64,000 bases of DNA, taken from positions 806,001 through 870,000 of the forward strand of contig NZ_BSUK01000001.1 of the NCBI RefSeq assembly GCF_030161555.1, read 5' to 3'. The DNA comes from Luteimicrobium album (GTDB lineage Bacteria; Actinomycetota; Actinomycetes; Actinomycetales; Cellulomonadaceae). The translations under genes were made by a program, and so were the position numbers. The notes under the pieces are model-generated. The model saw only the letters and a program-made list of their open reading frames with translations, was not told where the DNA came from and did not search any database. The stretch's first letter is position 1. Each line of letters opens with the position of its first letter. Below, piece after piece: positions 11,739-20,715 of this stretch.

Positions 11739-12737
11739 GTGACCACGGGACGACGCGCGCTCGGCGCGCTGGGGCTCGTGGCGGCGTCGGAGGCGGCTGG
11801 GCTGGGGTACGCGCTGTGGGAGGCGCGCCAGTACACGCTGCGGGACAGGACCGTCCCGGTCCTGGCGCCGGGCCAGCCCGACCTGACGATCCTCCACTTC
11901 TCGGACCTGCACCTGGTCCCCAGCCAGGCGGACAAGATCGCGTGGGTGCGAGACCTGGCGGCGCTGCGCCCGGACTTCGTCGTGGACACGGGCGACAACA
12001 TGGCGCACCGCGACGCGCTGCGACCGTTGCTGCACGCGCTCGAACCGCTTCTCGGGACGCCCGGCGCGTTCGTCATGGGTTCGAACGACTACTACGCGCC
12101 CATGCCGAAGAACCCGGCGCGGTACCTCAAGCGGGACGCTCGCAAGGGGCCCGTCGTCAACCCGCCGAACCTCCCGGCAGCCGCCCTGGCCGCGGCCCTG
12201 CGGGGAGCGGGCTGGAAGGACCTGACGAACCGGCGCGACGTCGTCGACCTGGACGGCCGGCCCGAGGGCGCCGCGCGCCGGATCGAGCTGGTGGGCGTCG
12301 ACGACCCGCACCTGGACCGCGACGTCTTTCCGCCCCGCGTGCCGGCCGAGCTGCTCCACGACGCGTGGACCGACGCGCCCGGCTCTGACTCGCCGCCCGA
12401 CGCCGAGCCCCTCGTCCGGCTCGGGGTGACGCACGCGCCGTACGCGCGGGTCCTCGACCAGATGTACGACGACGGCGCCGAGCTGATCCTCGCCGGCCAC
12501 ACGCATGGTGGGCAGCTCTGCGTCCCGGGCTACGGCGCGCTCGTCACCAACTGCGACGTCGACCGCGAGCGCGCGAAGGGCCTCCACGGCTGGCCGGGGG
12601 CCCGCCCGGACACCCCGGCGGGTGCCGGCTCGACGTGGCTCAACGTCTGCGCGGGGCTCGGCACGAGCCCCTACACGCCGGTCCGTTTCGCCTGCCGCCC
12701 TGAGGCGGTCCTGCTGCGGCTCACCGCCCGCGCCTGA
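11739..12737 (+). CDS. Metallophosphoesterase, membrane-anchored
   Basis: A 332-residue calcineurin-like phosphoesterase from GTG 11739, only 3 bp after the penicillin-binding protein gene. The metal-binding motifs appear in order: FSDLHL (D-x-H), VDTGDN (GD), GSNDYY (the GNHD position, here GSND), a conserved THAP and AGHTHGGQ. An N-terminal hydrophobic stretch (ALGALGLVAASEAAGLGYAL) suggests a signal or anchor. The pairing with a PBP1 gene is common in actinobacteria and suggests an envelope role. Its substrate is unknown. Confidence 0.88.
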   Translation: MTTGRRALGALGLVAASEAAGLGYALWEARQYTLRDRTVPVLAPGQPDLTILHFSDLHLVPSQADKIAWVRDLAALRPDFVVDTGDNMAHRDALRPLLHALEPLLGTPGAFVMGSNDYYAPMPKNPARYLKRDARKGPVVNPPNLPAAALAAALRGAGWKDLTNRRDVVDLDGRPEGAARRIELVGVDDPHLDRDVFPPRVPAELLHDAWTDAPGSDSPPDAEPLVRLGVTHAPYARVLDQMYDDGAELILAGHTHGGQLCVPGYGALVTNCDVDRERAKGLHGWPGARPDTPAGAGSTWLNVCAGLGTSPYTPVRFACRPEAVLLRLTARA

Positions 12738-12744
12738 GCGCCCG

Positions 12745-14016
12745 TCAGGGGCGGGGCGGCAGCACGTCCGCGACGTGCGCGGCGAGGTGCGCGCCGACGT
12801 CGAGCGTCCGGTCGTACATCCACTGGATCTGCAGGCCGTCCCAGAGCGCGACGAGCCAGACCGCCTCGTCGACCGGGTCGCGGTGCGCGGGCAGGTCGCC
12901 GTCGGTCTGCGCCGCCTCGAACACACCGGTGAACGCGTCGAGCGTGCGTCTGTAGCGCCGCCGGAAGTAGGGGTGGGCCGGATGGTCCGACGCCGTCGCC
13001 TCGCACGACAGGACCGCGTACACCTCGACCAGCCCGGGCTCGTCGGCCGCGTTGGACCGGGCGCCGTCGGCGATCGACTCGAGCAGCTCGCGCGCCGATC
13101 CCGCGGACGCGAGGGCCACCGAGTCGGCGATCTGGGCGTCGCGCGCGGTCAGGACCGCGCCCAGCAGGTCCTCCTTGGACGCGAAGTGGTGGAACAGCGT
13201 CGACTTGGACACCCCGACGCGCTCGGCGACGTCCCGCATGCTCGTGTCGCCGTAGCCCACGGCGGCGAACAGCCGCGTGGCGTCGGCGATGATCCGCGCC
13301 CGCCGTTCGCGCCCCTTCGCATACCCCTCGACGACGTCGTCCTCGGCGACGAGTCCGACCGCCGGGAGCGGGGCAGGGGCGTCGGGACGGGGTGCGGTGG
13401 CGGCCCCGAAGCCCGGCGGCCACGCCAGCAGCGTCTCGTGCCGGGCGAGCGCGGGGACCACCTGGACGCATTCCGGGAGGTAGAGCTGGAGGAGCTGGAG
13501 CCCGTCCCAGGCGGCGGTGAGCCGGAGGGCCTCCGCACGCAGGTCGCGTCCCGCCCCGACCGTCCCCTCGGACTGCGACCAGGCCAGCCAGTCCGTCGCG
13601 ACGCTCACGATCTCGGCGTACCGGGCGCGCATGCGCTCGTGGGCGGGGTGCGTCGCGACGGCGGCCTCTCCCGCGAGCGCCGAGAACAGCTCGAGATACC
13701 CGGGTCGCGCGGCGTTGCGTTCGGCGATCGTGACGACCCCGAGGCCCTCGGAGACGTCCGCGGGAGCGTCGAGGTCGATGCTGCCGTACCGCTCGACGAC
13801 GGCGAGGAGGATCTCGTCCTTCGACTCGAAGTGACGGCGAACGGCCTGGTGGGACAGCCCGACGGCGGCGGCTATGTCGCGCAGGGAGGTCGCCCGGTAG
13901 CCGGGGGTGACGAAGAGGTCCTGGGCGGCGTCGAGGATCGCGCTCCGCGTGACGGCGCCGCGCGCGCTCCGTGGAGCGTGTCGCTCGCCGGTCGGTGCTG
14001 CTGCCTCCGTCGCCAC
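12745..14016 (-). CDS. Fused double-TetR transcriptional regulator
   Basis: About 423 residues holding two complete TetR-type units in tandem. Unit 1 has the HTH RSAILDAAQDLFVTPGYRATSLRDIAAAVGLSHQAVRRHF, split over residues about 22-61. Unit 2 has RIIADATRLFAAVGYGDTSMRDVAERVGVSKSTLFHHF at about 238-275. Each is followed by a similar ligand domain (AWDGLQLLQLYLPE and ALWDGLQIQWMYD are recognisable paralogous segments). It reads as a tandem duplication fused into one chain. The start is GTG 14016. It is divergent from the MFS/GH3 operon with two TTACC..GGTCGGG sites between them, so it probably represses that operon and itself. Confidence 0.85.
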   Translation of the reverse strand: MATEAAAPTGERHAPRSARGAVTRSAILDAAQDLFVTPGYRATSLRDIAAAVGLSHQAVRRHFESKDEILLAVVERYGSIDLDAPADVSEGLGVVTIAERNAARPGYLELFSALAGEAAVATHPAHERMRARYAEIVSVATDWLAWSQSEGTVGAGRDLRAEALRLTAAWDGLQLLQLYLPECVQVVPALARHETLLAWPPGFGAATAPRPDAPAPLPAVGLVAEDDVVEGYAKGRERRARIIADATRLFAAVGYGDTSMRDVAERVGVSKSTLFHHFASKEDLLGAVLTARDAQIADSVALASAGSARELLESIADGARSNAADEPGLVEVYAVLSCEATASDHPAHPYFRRRYRRTLDAFTGVFEAAQTDGDLPAHRDPVDEAVWLVALWDGLQIQWMYDRTLDVGAHLAAHVADVLPPRP

Positions 14017-14026
14017 ACCTGTGATG

Positions 14027-14064
14027 TTACCAAGAGGTCGGGCTTGTGTTACCGATCGGTCGGG
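14027..14064. promoter_or_regulatory. Tandem operator candidate for the double-TetR regulator
   Basis: Two 16-bp direct repeats, TTACCAAGAGGTCGGG (14027-14042) and TTACCGATCGGTCGGG (14049-14064), start 22 bp apart, about two helical turns. Each contains ACC-N4/5-GGT dyad symmetry, perfect in the second (ACCGATCGGT). They lie in the divergent spacer 11 bp from the regulator's start. A dimer with two DNA-binding domains per chain could occupy both. The binding role is inferred. Confidence 0.6.
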
Positions 14065-14129
14065 ATGTGCTGGTACCGTCAGACCGCGACGCTGCGCACG
14101 CACCCGCAGCACCGGACGAAGGAACCACC

Positions 14130-15450
14130 ATGACGACGACGTCTCCCCACACCCGGCCTACGCCGACCCCCTGCCGACCGACCCCGTGTCGGCCGGCGCC
14201 ACCGCTCCCGGCGGGGCACCCGAGCGCACACCTCGGGGCTACGCCCCGGCCCTCGCGAGCGCCAACTTCGGCGTCTACCTCGCGCTGCTCACGCCCGTCC
14301 TGGTCTCGATGGCGTTCAAGATCCAGCACCTCACGTCGACCGACTCCGAGGCCTCGAGCCAGCTCGGCCTCGTGCTCGGCGTGGGCGCGTTCTTCGCGCT
14401 CGTCGCGAACCCGCTGGTCGGGCGGCTGTCCGACCGCACGATGTCCCGCTGGGGCATGCGCCGGCCGTGGATCCTCGGCGGCGCGCTCGTCGGGCTCGGC
14501 TCGTTCGTCCTGATCGGCGCCGCCACCTCGGTGTGGGTGGTGCTGGTCGGGTGGTGCCTCGCTCAGACGGCCATGAACGCCCTCCTCGCGGCCGCGAACG
14601 CGACCCTGCCCGACCAGGTGCCCGTCGCGGGCCGCGGCAAAGTCTCGGGGATCGTCGGGATCACCACCCCGATCGGCATCCTGGCCGGCAGCTTCCTCAT
14701 GAACTTCATCTCGAGCGACCTCTTGCGGTTCGTGGTCCCGGCGCTCATCGCGACCGTCCTGGCGGTCGTCTTCGTGGTCCGCCTCCAGGACCGCGTCCTG
14801 GCCGAGAAGCCCGCGCAGCGGTTCACCGTCCGCCAGTTCTTCGGCTCGTTCGTCTTCGACCCGCGCAAGCACCCCGACTTCGGGTGGACGTGGCTGACGA
14901 AGTTCCTCATCTTCTTCGGCTACGCGGGCGTCGCGACGTACCTGCCGTACTACCTGCAGGACGACTTCGGCCTCAGCGAGGACAAGACGATCTCGACGAT
15001 CCTCGTCGCCAACGTCGCGTCCATGGCCGGGATGATGATCTCGAGCCCCTCGGCGGCGTCCTGTCCGACCGATTCGGCAAGCGCCGGCCGTTCGTCGCGA
15101 TCGCCGGGCTCGTCATGGTCGTCGGGCTCGCCGTCCTCGCGTTCGCGCCGAACATCGGCACGCTCGTCCTCGCGGAGGCGATCATCGGCTTCGGCGCCGG
15201 GTCGTTCCTGTCGGTCGACCTCGCGCTCGCCACGCAGGTCCTGCCCAACCCCGACGACACCGCCAAGGACCTCGGCGTCCTCAACATCGCCAACGCCCTG
15301 CCGCAGTCCATCGCCCCGGCGATCGCCCCCGCGATCCTCGCCGTCGGCAACGCGATCGGCCTCGGCGGCTACACCTTCTGGTACCTCGTGGGCGCGGTCG
15401 TCGCGCTCGCCGGTGCCGTGCTCGTCTACCGCATCAAGGGAGTGAAGTGA
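14130..15450 (+). CDS. MFS sugar transporter (GPH-like), two apparent frameshifts
   Basis: About 440 residues with twelve hydrophobic segments. The ATG at 14130 follows GAAGGAA. It reads MTTTSP and joins HPAYADPLPTDP if one C is added to CCCC near 14142. A second break near 15047 (AGCCCCTCGG, restored to SSPLGGVLSDRFGKRRP) is also one C. Both cytoplasmic MFS signatures are visible: GRLSDRTMSRWGMRRPW and GGVLSDRFGKRRPF, typical of GPH/sugar symporters. It sits 1 bp upstream of the GH3 gene, so it probably imports the oligosaccharide or glycoside cleaved by that enzyme. Confidence 0.82.
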
Positions 15451-15451
15451 G

Positions 15452-17266
15452 ATGACCACCATGCCCACAGCCGCCACCGCCGCTGAGACACCCGTGTCCG
15501 ACGACGTCGCCGGGCCCGCGCGCCCCTGGCTCGACGCCGGCCTTCCGGTGGCCGAGCGGGTCGAGCTCCTGCTCGACGCGATGACCGTCGAGGAGAAGGC
15601 CGGGCTCTTCTTCCACACGATGATCACGATGAGCCCCGACGGCGAGCTCGCCGAGGCGAACCCGCAGTTCGGCCTCCCCTCGAACCGCGAGTACGTCGTC
15701 GACAAGCAGATGACGCACTTCAACCTGCTCAGCGTGGCACCCGACGGCCGGACGATGGCCACCTGGCACAACAGGCTCCAGGAGCTCGCGGCGTCCACCC
15801 GCCTCGGGATCCCGGTCACGATCTCGACCGACCCGCGGCACTCGTTCACCGACAACCCGGGCGCCGCGCTCATGGCCGGCCCGTTCTCCAAGTGGCCCGA
15901 GCCGCTCGGCCTGGCCGCGACCCGCGACGCCGAGCTCGTCCGGCAGCACGGCGACGTCGCCCGCCGCGAGTACACCGCCGTCGGCATCCGTGTGGCCCTG
16001 CACCCCCAGGTCGACCTCGCGACCGAGCCCCGCTGGTCGCGCGCGCTCCAGACGTCCGGCGAGGACGCCGACCTCACCGGCGAGCTCGGCGCCGCCTACG
16101 TGCGCGGGTTCCAGGGCGAGACGTTCGGGCCGGGCTCCGTCGCGACGATGGTCAAGCACTTCCCGGGCGGCGGCCCGCAGAAGGACGGCGAGGACCCGCA
16201 CTTCGCCTACGGGCGCGAGCAGGTCTACCCCGGCGGGAAGTTCGACCTGCACCTCGAGCCGTTCAAGGCCGTGTTCGCGGCCGGCGCCCGCCAGGTCATG
16301 CCCTACTACGGCATGCCGGTCGGCACCGAGCACGAGGAGGTCGGCTTCGGCTTCAACCGGTCCGTCCTGACCGGCATCCTGCGCGAGCAGCTCGGCTTCG
16401 ACGGCATCGTCTGCACCGACTGGGGCCTCGTCACCGACGCGGAGATCTTCGGCACGCCCTTCCCTGCGCGGGCGTGGGGCGTCGAGCACCTCACCCCCGA
16501 GGAGCGGATCGTCAAGATCCTCGACGCCGGCGCCGACCAGCTCGGCGGCGAGTCGTGCGTCGAGCTGCTCGTGGGGCTCGTCCGCGACGGCCGGGTCACC
16601 GAGGACCGCCTCGACGTGTCCGCCCGCCGCCTGCTACGCGAGAAGTTCGAGCTCGGGCTCTTCGAGAACCCGTACGTCGACGTCGAGGCGGCGGCCGCCG
16701 TCGTCGGCGCGCCCGAGCTCGTCGCCGCGGGCGAGGCCGCGCAGCGCGCGTCCGTCACGGTCCTCACCAACGCGGGCGGCGTCCTGCCGTTCGCGCCCAC
16801 GACCAGGCTCTACGTGGAGGGCGTCGACCCCGAGGTCGCTGGCCGGTACGGCACGGTCGTCGCGACGCCCGCCGAGGCCGACCTCGCGATCCTGCGCGTG
16901 CAGGCGCCTTACGAGGACCGCGGCTCGGTGTTCGAGAACTTCTTCCACGCCGGCTCGCTCGAGTTCACGGGCGAGGTGCTCGACCACGTCCGCGAGGTCG
17001 CCGCCGCGGTGCCGACGGTCGTCGACGTGTTCCTCGACCGGCCGGCGATCCTCGCGCCGGTCGTGGACGCCGCGGCGTCCGTCGTCGCGACCTGGGGCGT
17101 GAGCGGTCCCGCGCTGCTCGACGTCCTCAGCGGTGCCTCACCAGCCGGCGGCCGGCTCCCGTTCGACGTCCCCCGCTCGACCGCGGCCGTCGACGCGTCA
17201 CGCCCCGACGTCCCGTTCGACACCGCGGACCCGCTGTTCCGCTTCGGTCACGGCCTCACGCTCTGA
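15452..17266 (+). CDS. Glycoside hydrolase family 3 protein
   Basis: 604 residues, intact, with no signal peptide, so cytoplasmic. The GH3 N-terminal barrel shows ISTDPRHSFTDNPG, FPEPLGLAAT-like PFSKWPEPLGLAATRDAELV, KHFPGGGPQKDGEDPHFAYG (the KHFPG substrate-binding loop) and the nucleophile motif GIVCTDWG. The C-terminal GH3 domain ends with a PLFRFGHGLTL motif. The GGGPQxDGEDPH loop is the type seen in the ExoP/beta-glucosidase-like branch. Expected activity is removal of beta-linked glucose or xylose. The exact sugar cannot be read from the sequence. It is co-transcribed with the MFS carrier and probably controlled by the double-TetR regulator. Confidence 0.9.
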   Translation: MTTMPTAATAAETPVSDDVAGPARPWLDAGLPVAERVELLLDAMTVEEKAGLFFHTMITMSPDGELAEANPQFGLPSNREYVVDKQMTHFNLLSVAPDGRTMATWHNRLQELAASTRLGIPVTISTDPRHSFTDNPGAALMAGPFSKWPEPLGLAATRDAELVRQHGDVARREYTAVGIRVALHPQVDLATEPRWSRALQTSGEDADLTGELGAAYVRGFQGETFGPGSVATMVKHFPGGGPQKDGEDPHFAYGREQVYPGGKFDLHLEPFKAVFAAGARQVMPYYGMPVGTEHEEVGFGFNRSVLTGILREQLGFDGIVCTDWGLVTDAEIFGTPFPARAWGVEHLTPEERIVKILDAGADQLGGESCVELLVGLVRDGRVTEDRLDVSARRLLREKFELGLFENPYVDVEAAAAVVGAPELVAAGEAAQRASVTVLTNAGGVLPFAPTTRLYVEGVDPEVAGRYGTVVATPAEADLAILRVQAPYEDRGSVFENFFHAGSLEFTGEVLDHVREVAAAVPTVVDVFLDRPAILAPVVDAAASVVATWGVSGPALLDVLSGASPAGGRLPFDVPRSTAAVDASRPDVPFDTADPLFRFGHGLTL

Positions 17267-17335
17267 CGCCGGTCAGTCGACCGCCGTGCCCCGGCTCGTC
17301 ACCCCGTACGGGTGGCAGGCCGGAGCGCGTCCGCG

Positions 17336-18181
17336 TCAGCTCTCGAGCGCCGTGAGCGAGTCGATCCCACCGGGGAGGATGTCGCTCTTCGGCGGCGCGG
17401 CGATCGTGACCGGCTCGCCCCAGTGGCTGAAGGTCACCCGAACCTGCGTCCCGGAGACGTCGGACTCGATCTTTCGGACGAGATCGTCGTCCCCGATCCA
17501 GTAGGTGTAGGTGACGGACTTCGGCAGGTTCGCCGCCGCCGCACCGATCTGGTTCTTCAGTGCGGCACCGATCTTCGCAGAGTCGACGGTCACCGCGTAC
17601 CGCTGCGCCTTCACACCGTCGATAGTCTCGAACGAGCCGCTCGGCTCGAGCGACGTGACAGCGCCCTTGAGCGCCTCGACCTGCTGCGTGGGATCACCGC
17701 CGTCGAGCAGACCCTTGAACTGGGAGGCGATCGGATCACTGGCGTCAGAGGGATCGAACTCGATCCACTTGCCGTGAGAGGCCTCGCCGACGTTCATGTA
17801 GACCAGGCCGTCGGCGGTCCTCACCCTCATCTCCGAGAGCGTGCCCGGCATGTTCACCACCTCGTCCATGGCGATCGACGAGCCGCCCATGTCGACCGAG
17901 CCGTGCACGCTGATCTGCTGGCCCGCTGCGACGGTCATCATGTCCAGCTCGACGGACTTCATCGCATGCTGCGCGGCCGTGAGACGCACGGAGAAGTTGT
18001 CAGCGGTGAGAGCGGTCGTCGCCGCCGTGCCGCCACCGGCGGCCGGGGTCTTGCCGTTCACCGACGCGGCCGATGACGCCGCAGGGGACGCGCCGTCGTC
18101 GGTGTTCCCGGCGCAGCCGGCGAGGGTCAGCGTCGCGCCGAGCGCGAGGGCAGTCAGGCCGTAGAAGGAACGACGACGCAC
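17336..18181 (-). CDS. LppX/LprG-like lipoprotein
   Basis: 281 residues from GTG 18181, with GGAGGT 6 bases upstream. The signal peptide RRRSFYGLTALALGATLTLAGC ends in a lipobox (LAGC, Cys 23). A Ser/Ala-rich linker follows, then a domain with LTADNFSVRLTAAQHAMKSV, DGLVYMNVGEASHGKWIEFD and a C-terminal YTYWIGDDDLVRKIESDVSG. This order is typical of the LolA/LprG-like fold that holds lipids. It is a clear paralogue of the lipoprotein at 20701-21588. An outer-face lipid or stress role is inferred from the fold. Confidence 0.78.
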   Translation of the reverse strand: MRRRSFYGLTALALGATLTLAGCAGNTDDGASPAASSAASVNGKTPAAGGGTAATTALTADNFSVRLTAAQHAMKSVELDMMTVAAGQQISVHGSVDMGGSSIAMDEVVNMPGTLSEMRVRTADGLVYMNVGEASHGKWIEFDPSDASDPIASQFKGLLDGGDPTQQVEALKGAVTSLEPSGSFETIDGVKAQRYAVTVDSAKIGAALKNQIGAAAANLPKSVTYTYWIGDDDLVRKIESDVSGTQVRVTFSHWGEPVTIAAPPKSDILPGGIDSLTALES

Positions 18182-18216
18182 AGGGACCTCCGGGGAAGCA
18201 CGGAGCGGAATGGTCG

Positions 18217-19071
18217 TCACACCCTACCGGCGCGCAGCCCCAGGCCCAGGCCGGCACCCACGACCGCGACACCGACCCACACCCCGCCGCTCGAGGCACC
18301 GAGCCCGCCACCACCCCGGCCAGCGCGGCGGACACGGGAGCGATCCCCGTGAGCAGCCCGGCTCGGTCGGCGCCGAGCGCACCGACCGCGCCGTACCAGA
18401 GCACGAAGGCGGCGGCCGTCACGAGGACGGCCAGGAAGGCGACGGCGGCGAGGTGGCGCGCGTCGAGCCGGGAGGCCGCGGCCCAGCCCTCCGCCGGCAC
18501 CGCGAGCGCCGCGAAGAGGGCTGCGAAGAGGGCTGCGCCGATCCAGACGGCGTGGAGGGACACGCCCCACGCGCCGTGCCTGCCGAGCACGGGGACGGCG
18601 AGCAGCGTGAAGCCCCCTCGCAGGCGAGCGCGACCACCGCCCAGCCCACCCCGACGGCGTCGGCTCGTCCGGTCCCTTCCACCACCACGGCGCCGACGGT
18701 GACGACGACGGCGGCCAGCACCACCCGGGACCGCGGCCTGCGGTGCTCCAACAACGGGCCGACGACGCCGAGCAGCACGGGTGCGCAGGCCACCGCGACC
18801 GCGAGCACGGCGGGCTCGGCGTGGGCGCTGCCGCGAACGAGGGCGACGTTGAACAGCACGAGGCCGGTCGCGGCGACCGCAGTCAGCCAGACCCATTCGA
18901 CGCCCCGGGGCCGGACGACCCGGACCCCCGGACCCGGGCCACGAGGAGCAGCACGACCGCCGCAGCCGCGTACCGCAGCGCCTGCGCCGTGAACAGCGGT
19001 GCGTCGACGAGGACGTGCGAGACGGCCGCACTCCCTCCGACGAACACCATCGCGACGGCGCCCGACGTCAC
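18217..19071 (-). CDS. DMT superfamily (EamA) transporter, several apparent frameshifts
   Basis: The gene is recovered by joining hydrophobic segments in three frames: VAMVFVGGSAAVSHVLVD, then VAATGLVLFNVALVRGSAHA and VVLAAVVVTVGAVVVEGTGR, then LHAVWIGAALFAALFAALAV and GLLTGIAPVSAALAGVVAGS, ending VGAGLGLGLRAGRV at 18217. Together they give the ten helices of an EamA exporter. At least three single-base breaks are needed (near 18910, 18610 and 18300). The start used is GTG 19071. A GTG at 19165 in another frame is an alternative but leaves only 28 bp to the divergent gene. DMT exporters beside MocR regulators commonly export amino acids or drugs. Confidence 0.65.
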
Positions 19072-19186
19072 CGGCCCGAGCCGTCGCCGGCCGCGAGGAG
19101 GTGTGTCGGGCGACGTCGCCCGCCCAGGGGCGGCCGACGTGGGGGCCGGTGCTCTGCGTGGTCACGCTTCGAGCCTGCGGGCAGGA

Positions 19187-19231
19187 TGGACCGGTGAACA
19201 GGTCCAAAGACGCGCCCGCGGACTGGTCCAA
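19187..19231. promoter_or_regulatory. Cluster of GGTCCA(A) motifs at the MocR start
   Basis: TGGACC (19187-19192, inverted) and two direct copies of GGTCCAA (19201-19207 and 19225-19231, spaced 24 bp) surround the GTG start of the MocR gene. MocR proteins often bind direct repeats near their own promoters. A self-operator overlapping the start of translation is plausible but inferred from motif repetition only. Confidence 0.4.
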
Positions 19232-20715
19232 TGGTGCGACGGACTTCCTCCAGCTCGACCGGTCCGCCGCCCGCCCCGGCGATCTCGCGGGCTGGCTCGC
19301 CGCGGCGGTCCGGGAGGCGGTCCTCGACGGGCGGCTCCCCGCAGGTGCGACCCTCCCCGCGACCCGCACGCTGGCCGCCGAGCTCGGCGTGGCCCGCGGC
19401 ACGGTGACCGAGGCCTACCGCCGGCTCGAGGAGACCGGCGAGGTCGAGGGCCGCGGACGGGCAGGGACCGTCGTCGTCGGTGCCGCACGGCCCCCGCGGA
19501 CACCTCGGGGCCGCCGCAGCCGAGGCCGCGCGCGCTCGCGGCTCGGGGACCGGCCGACGACGCCCGCGCATGGCACGGCTCCGTGTTCGACGAGCTGCGC
19601 GCTGCGCATGCGGAGATCGAGCTCGCACCCGGCGTGCCCGACGTCGCCGCCTTCCCCCGCTCCGCCTGGCTGCGCGCGGAACGTCGTGTGCTCGCCGACC
19701 TTCCGGCGAGGGCGCTCGCGTACGGCGACCCGCGCGGCGAGCGTGCGCTCCGGAGCGAGGTCGCGGCCTGGCTCGCACGCTTCCGGGGCCTGCGGGTCGA
19801 CCCCGAGCTCGTGGTCGTGGTGGAGGGCGTCGCTCAGGCGCTCTCACTGCTGGCCCGTGTCCTGCAGGCAGCAGGACACGGCACGGTCGCCGTCGAGGAC
19901 CCGGGCTCACTCGGTGCGCGCGAGCTCCTGACCTCGTGGGGTCTCGCCACCCCACCCGTCGGGGTCGACGACCGCGGCCTCCGGGTCGACGAGCTGCGAC
20001 CGACCGGGGCCGACGTCGTGCTGACGACCCCCGCGCACCAGTTCCCCCTCGGGGTCGTGCTCGACGGCGGCAGGCGACGTGAGCTCGCGGCCTGGACTGC
20101 GGGCGGCGGGCTCGTCATCGAGGACGACTACGACGCCGAGCACCGTTACGACCGTCGCCCCGTAGCCGCCGTCGCGGCCACTCTCCCCGGCTCGGTCTTC
20201 TACACCGGCAGCGTGTCGAAGCTCCTCGCCCCGGGGCGCTACGGCTCGGGTGGCTGGTCGTCCCGCCGCGGTGGCACGAGGCCGTCGTGGAGGCGAAGCG
20301 CCAGACCGACCTCGGCAACCCGGTCGTCCCGCAGCTGGTTCTCGCTTCGCTGATGCGCTCCGGCGAGCTCGAGCGGCACCTGCGGCTCGCCCGTGCACGG
20401 TACCGTCGCCGTCGGGACGCCGCGGTCGCCGCCTTCGCGCGCGAGCTGCCCCGCGCGCGGGTGCACGGGGCAGCCGCGGGCCTGCACCTCACCGCGACGT
20501 TCGACGACATACCCGGCCTCGACGACGTGGCATTGGCGCGCGCCGCCCTGAACCATGGCGTGGCGCTCCATCCGCTCTCGTGGCACCGTCTGCGGCCGGA
20601 GACGCCGGGCGTCGTCCTCGGCTACGGAGCGACGGGGGCACGCAGGGTCGACGAGGGAATCAGCCGACTGGCTCTCACCGCCCGACAGCTCCGGTCGGCG
20701 TCAGCCGGCCGCTGA
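19194..20715 (+). CDS. MocR/PdxR-type GntR regulator with aminotransferase domain, two apparent frameshifts
   Basis: About 507 residues. The N-terminal GntR winged helix (LPATRTLAAELGVARGTVTEAYRRLEETG, about residues 60-88) is followed by a class I aminotransferase-like domain. That domain includes YGDPRGERALRSEVAAWLARF, IEDDYDAEHRYDRRPVAAV and the PLP lysine in YTGSVSKLLAPG. The frame breaks near 19495 (GGCCCCCGCG) and near 20245 (TACGGCTCGGG, restored to GRYGLGWLVVP). Such regulators sense PLP or amine ligands. It is divergent from the DMT exporter, its likely target. Its 3' end overlaps the convergent lipoprotein by 15 bp. Confidence 0.82.
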
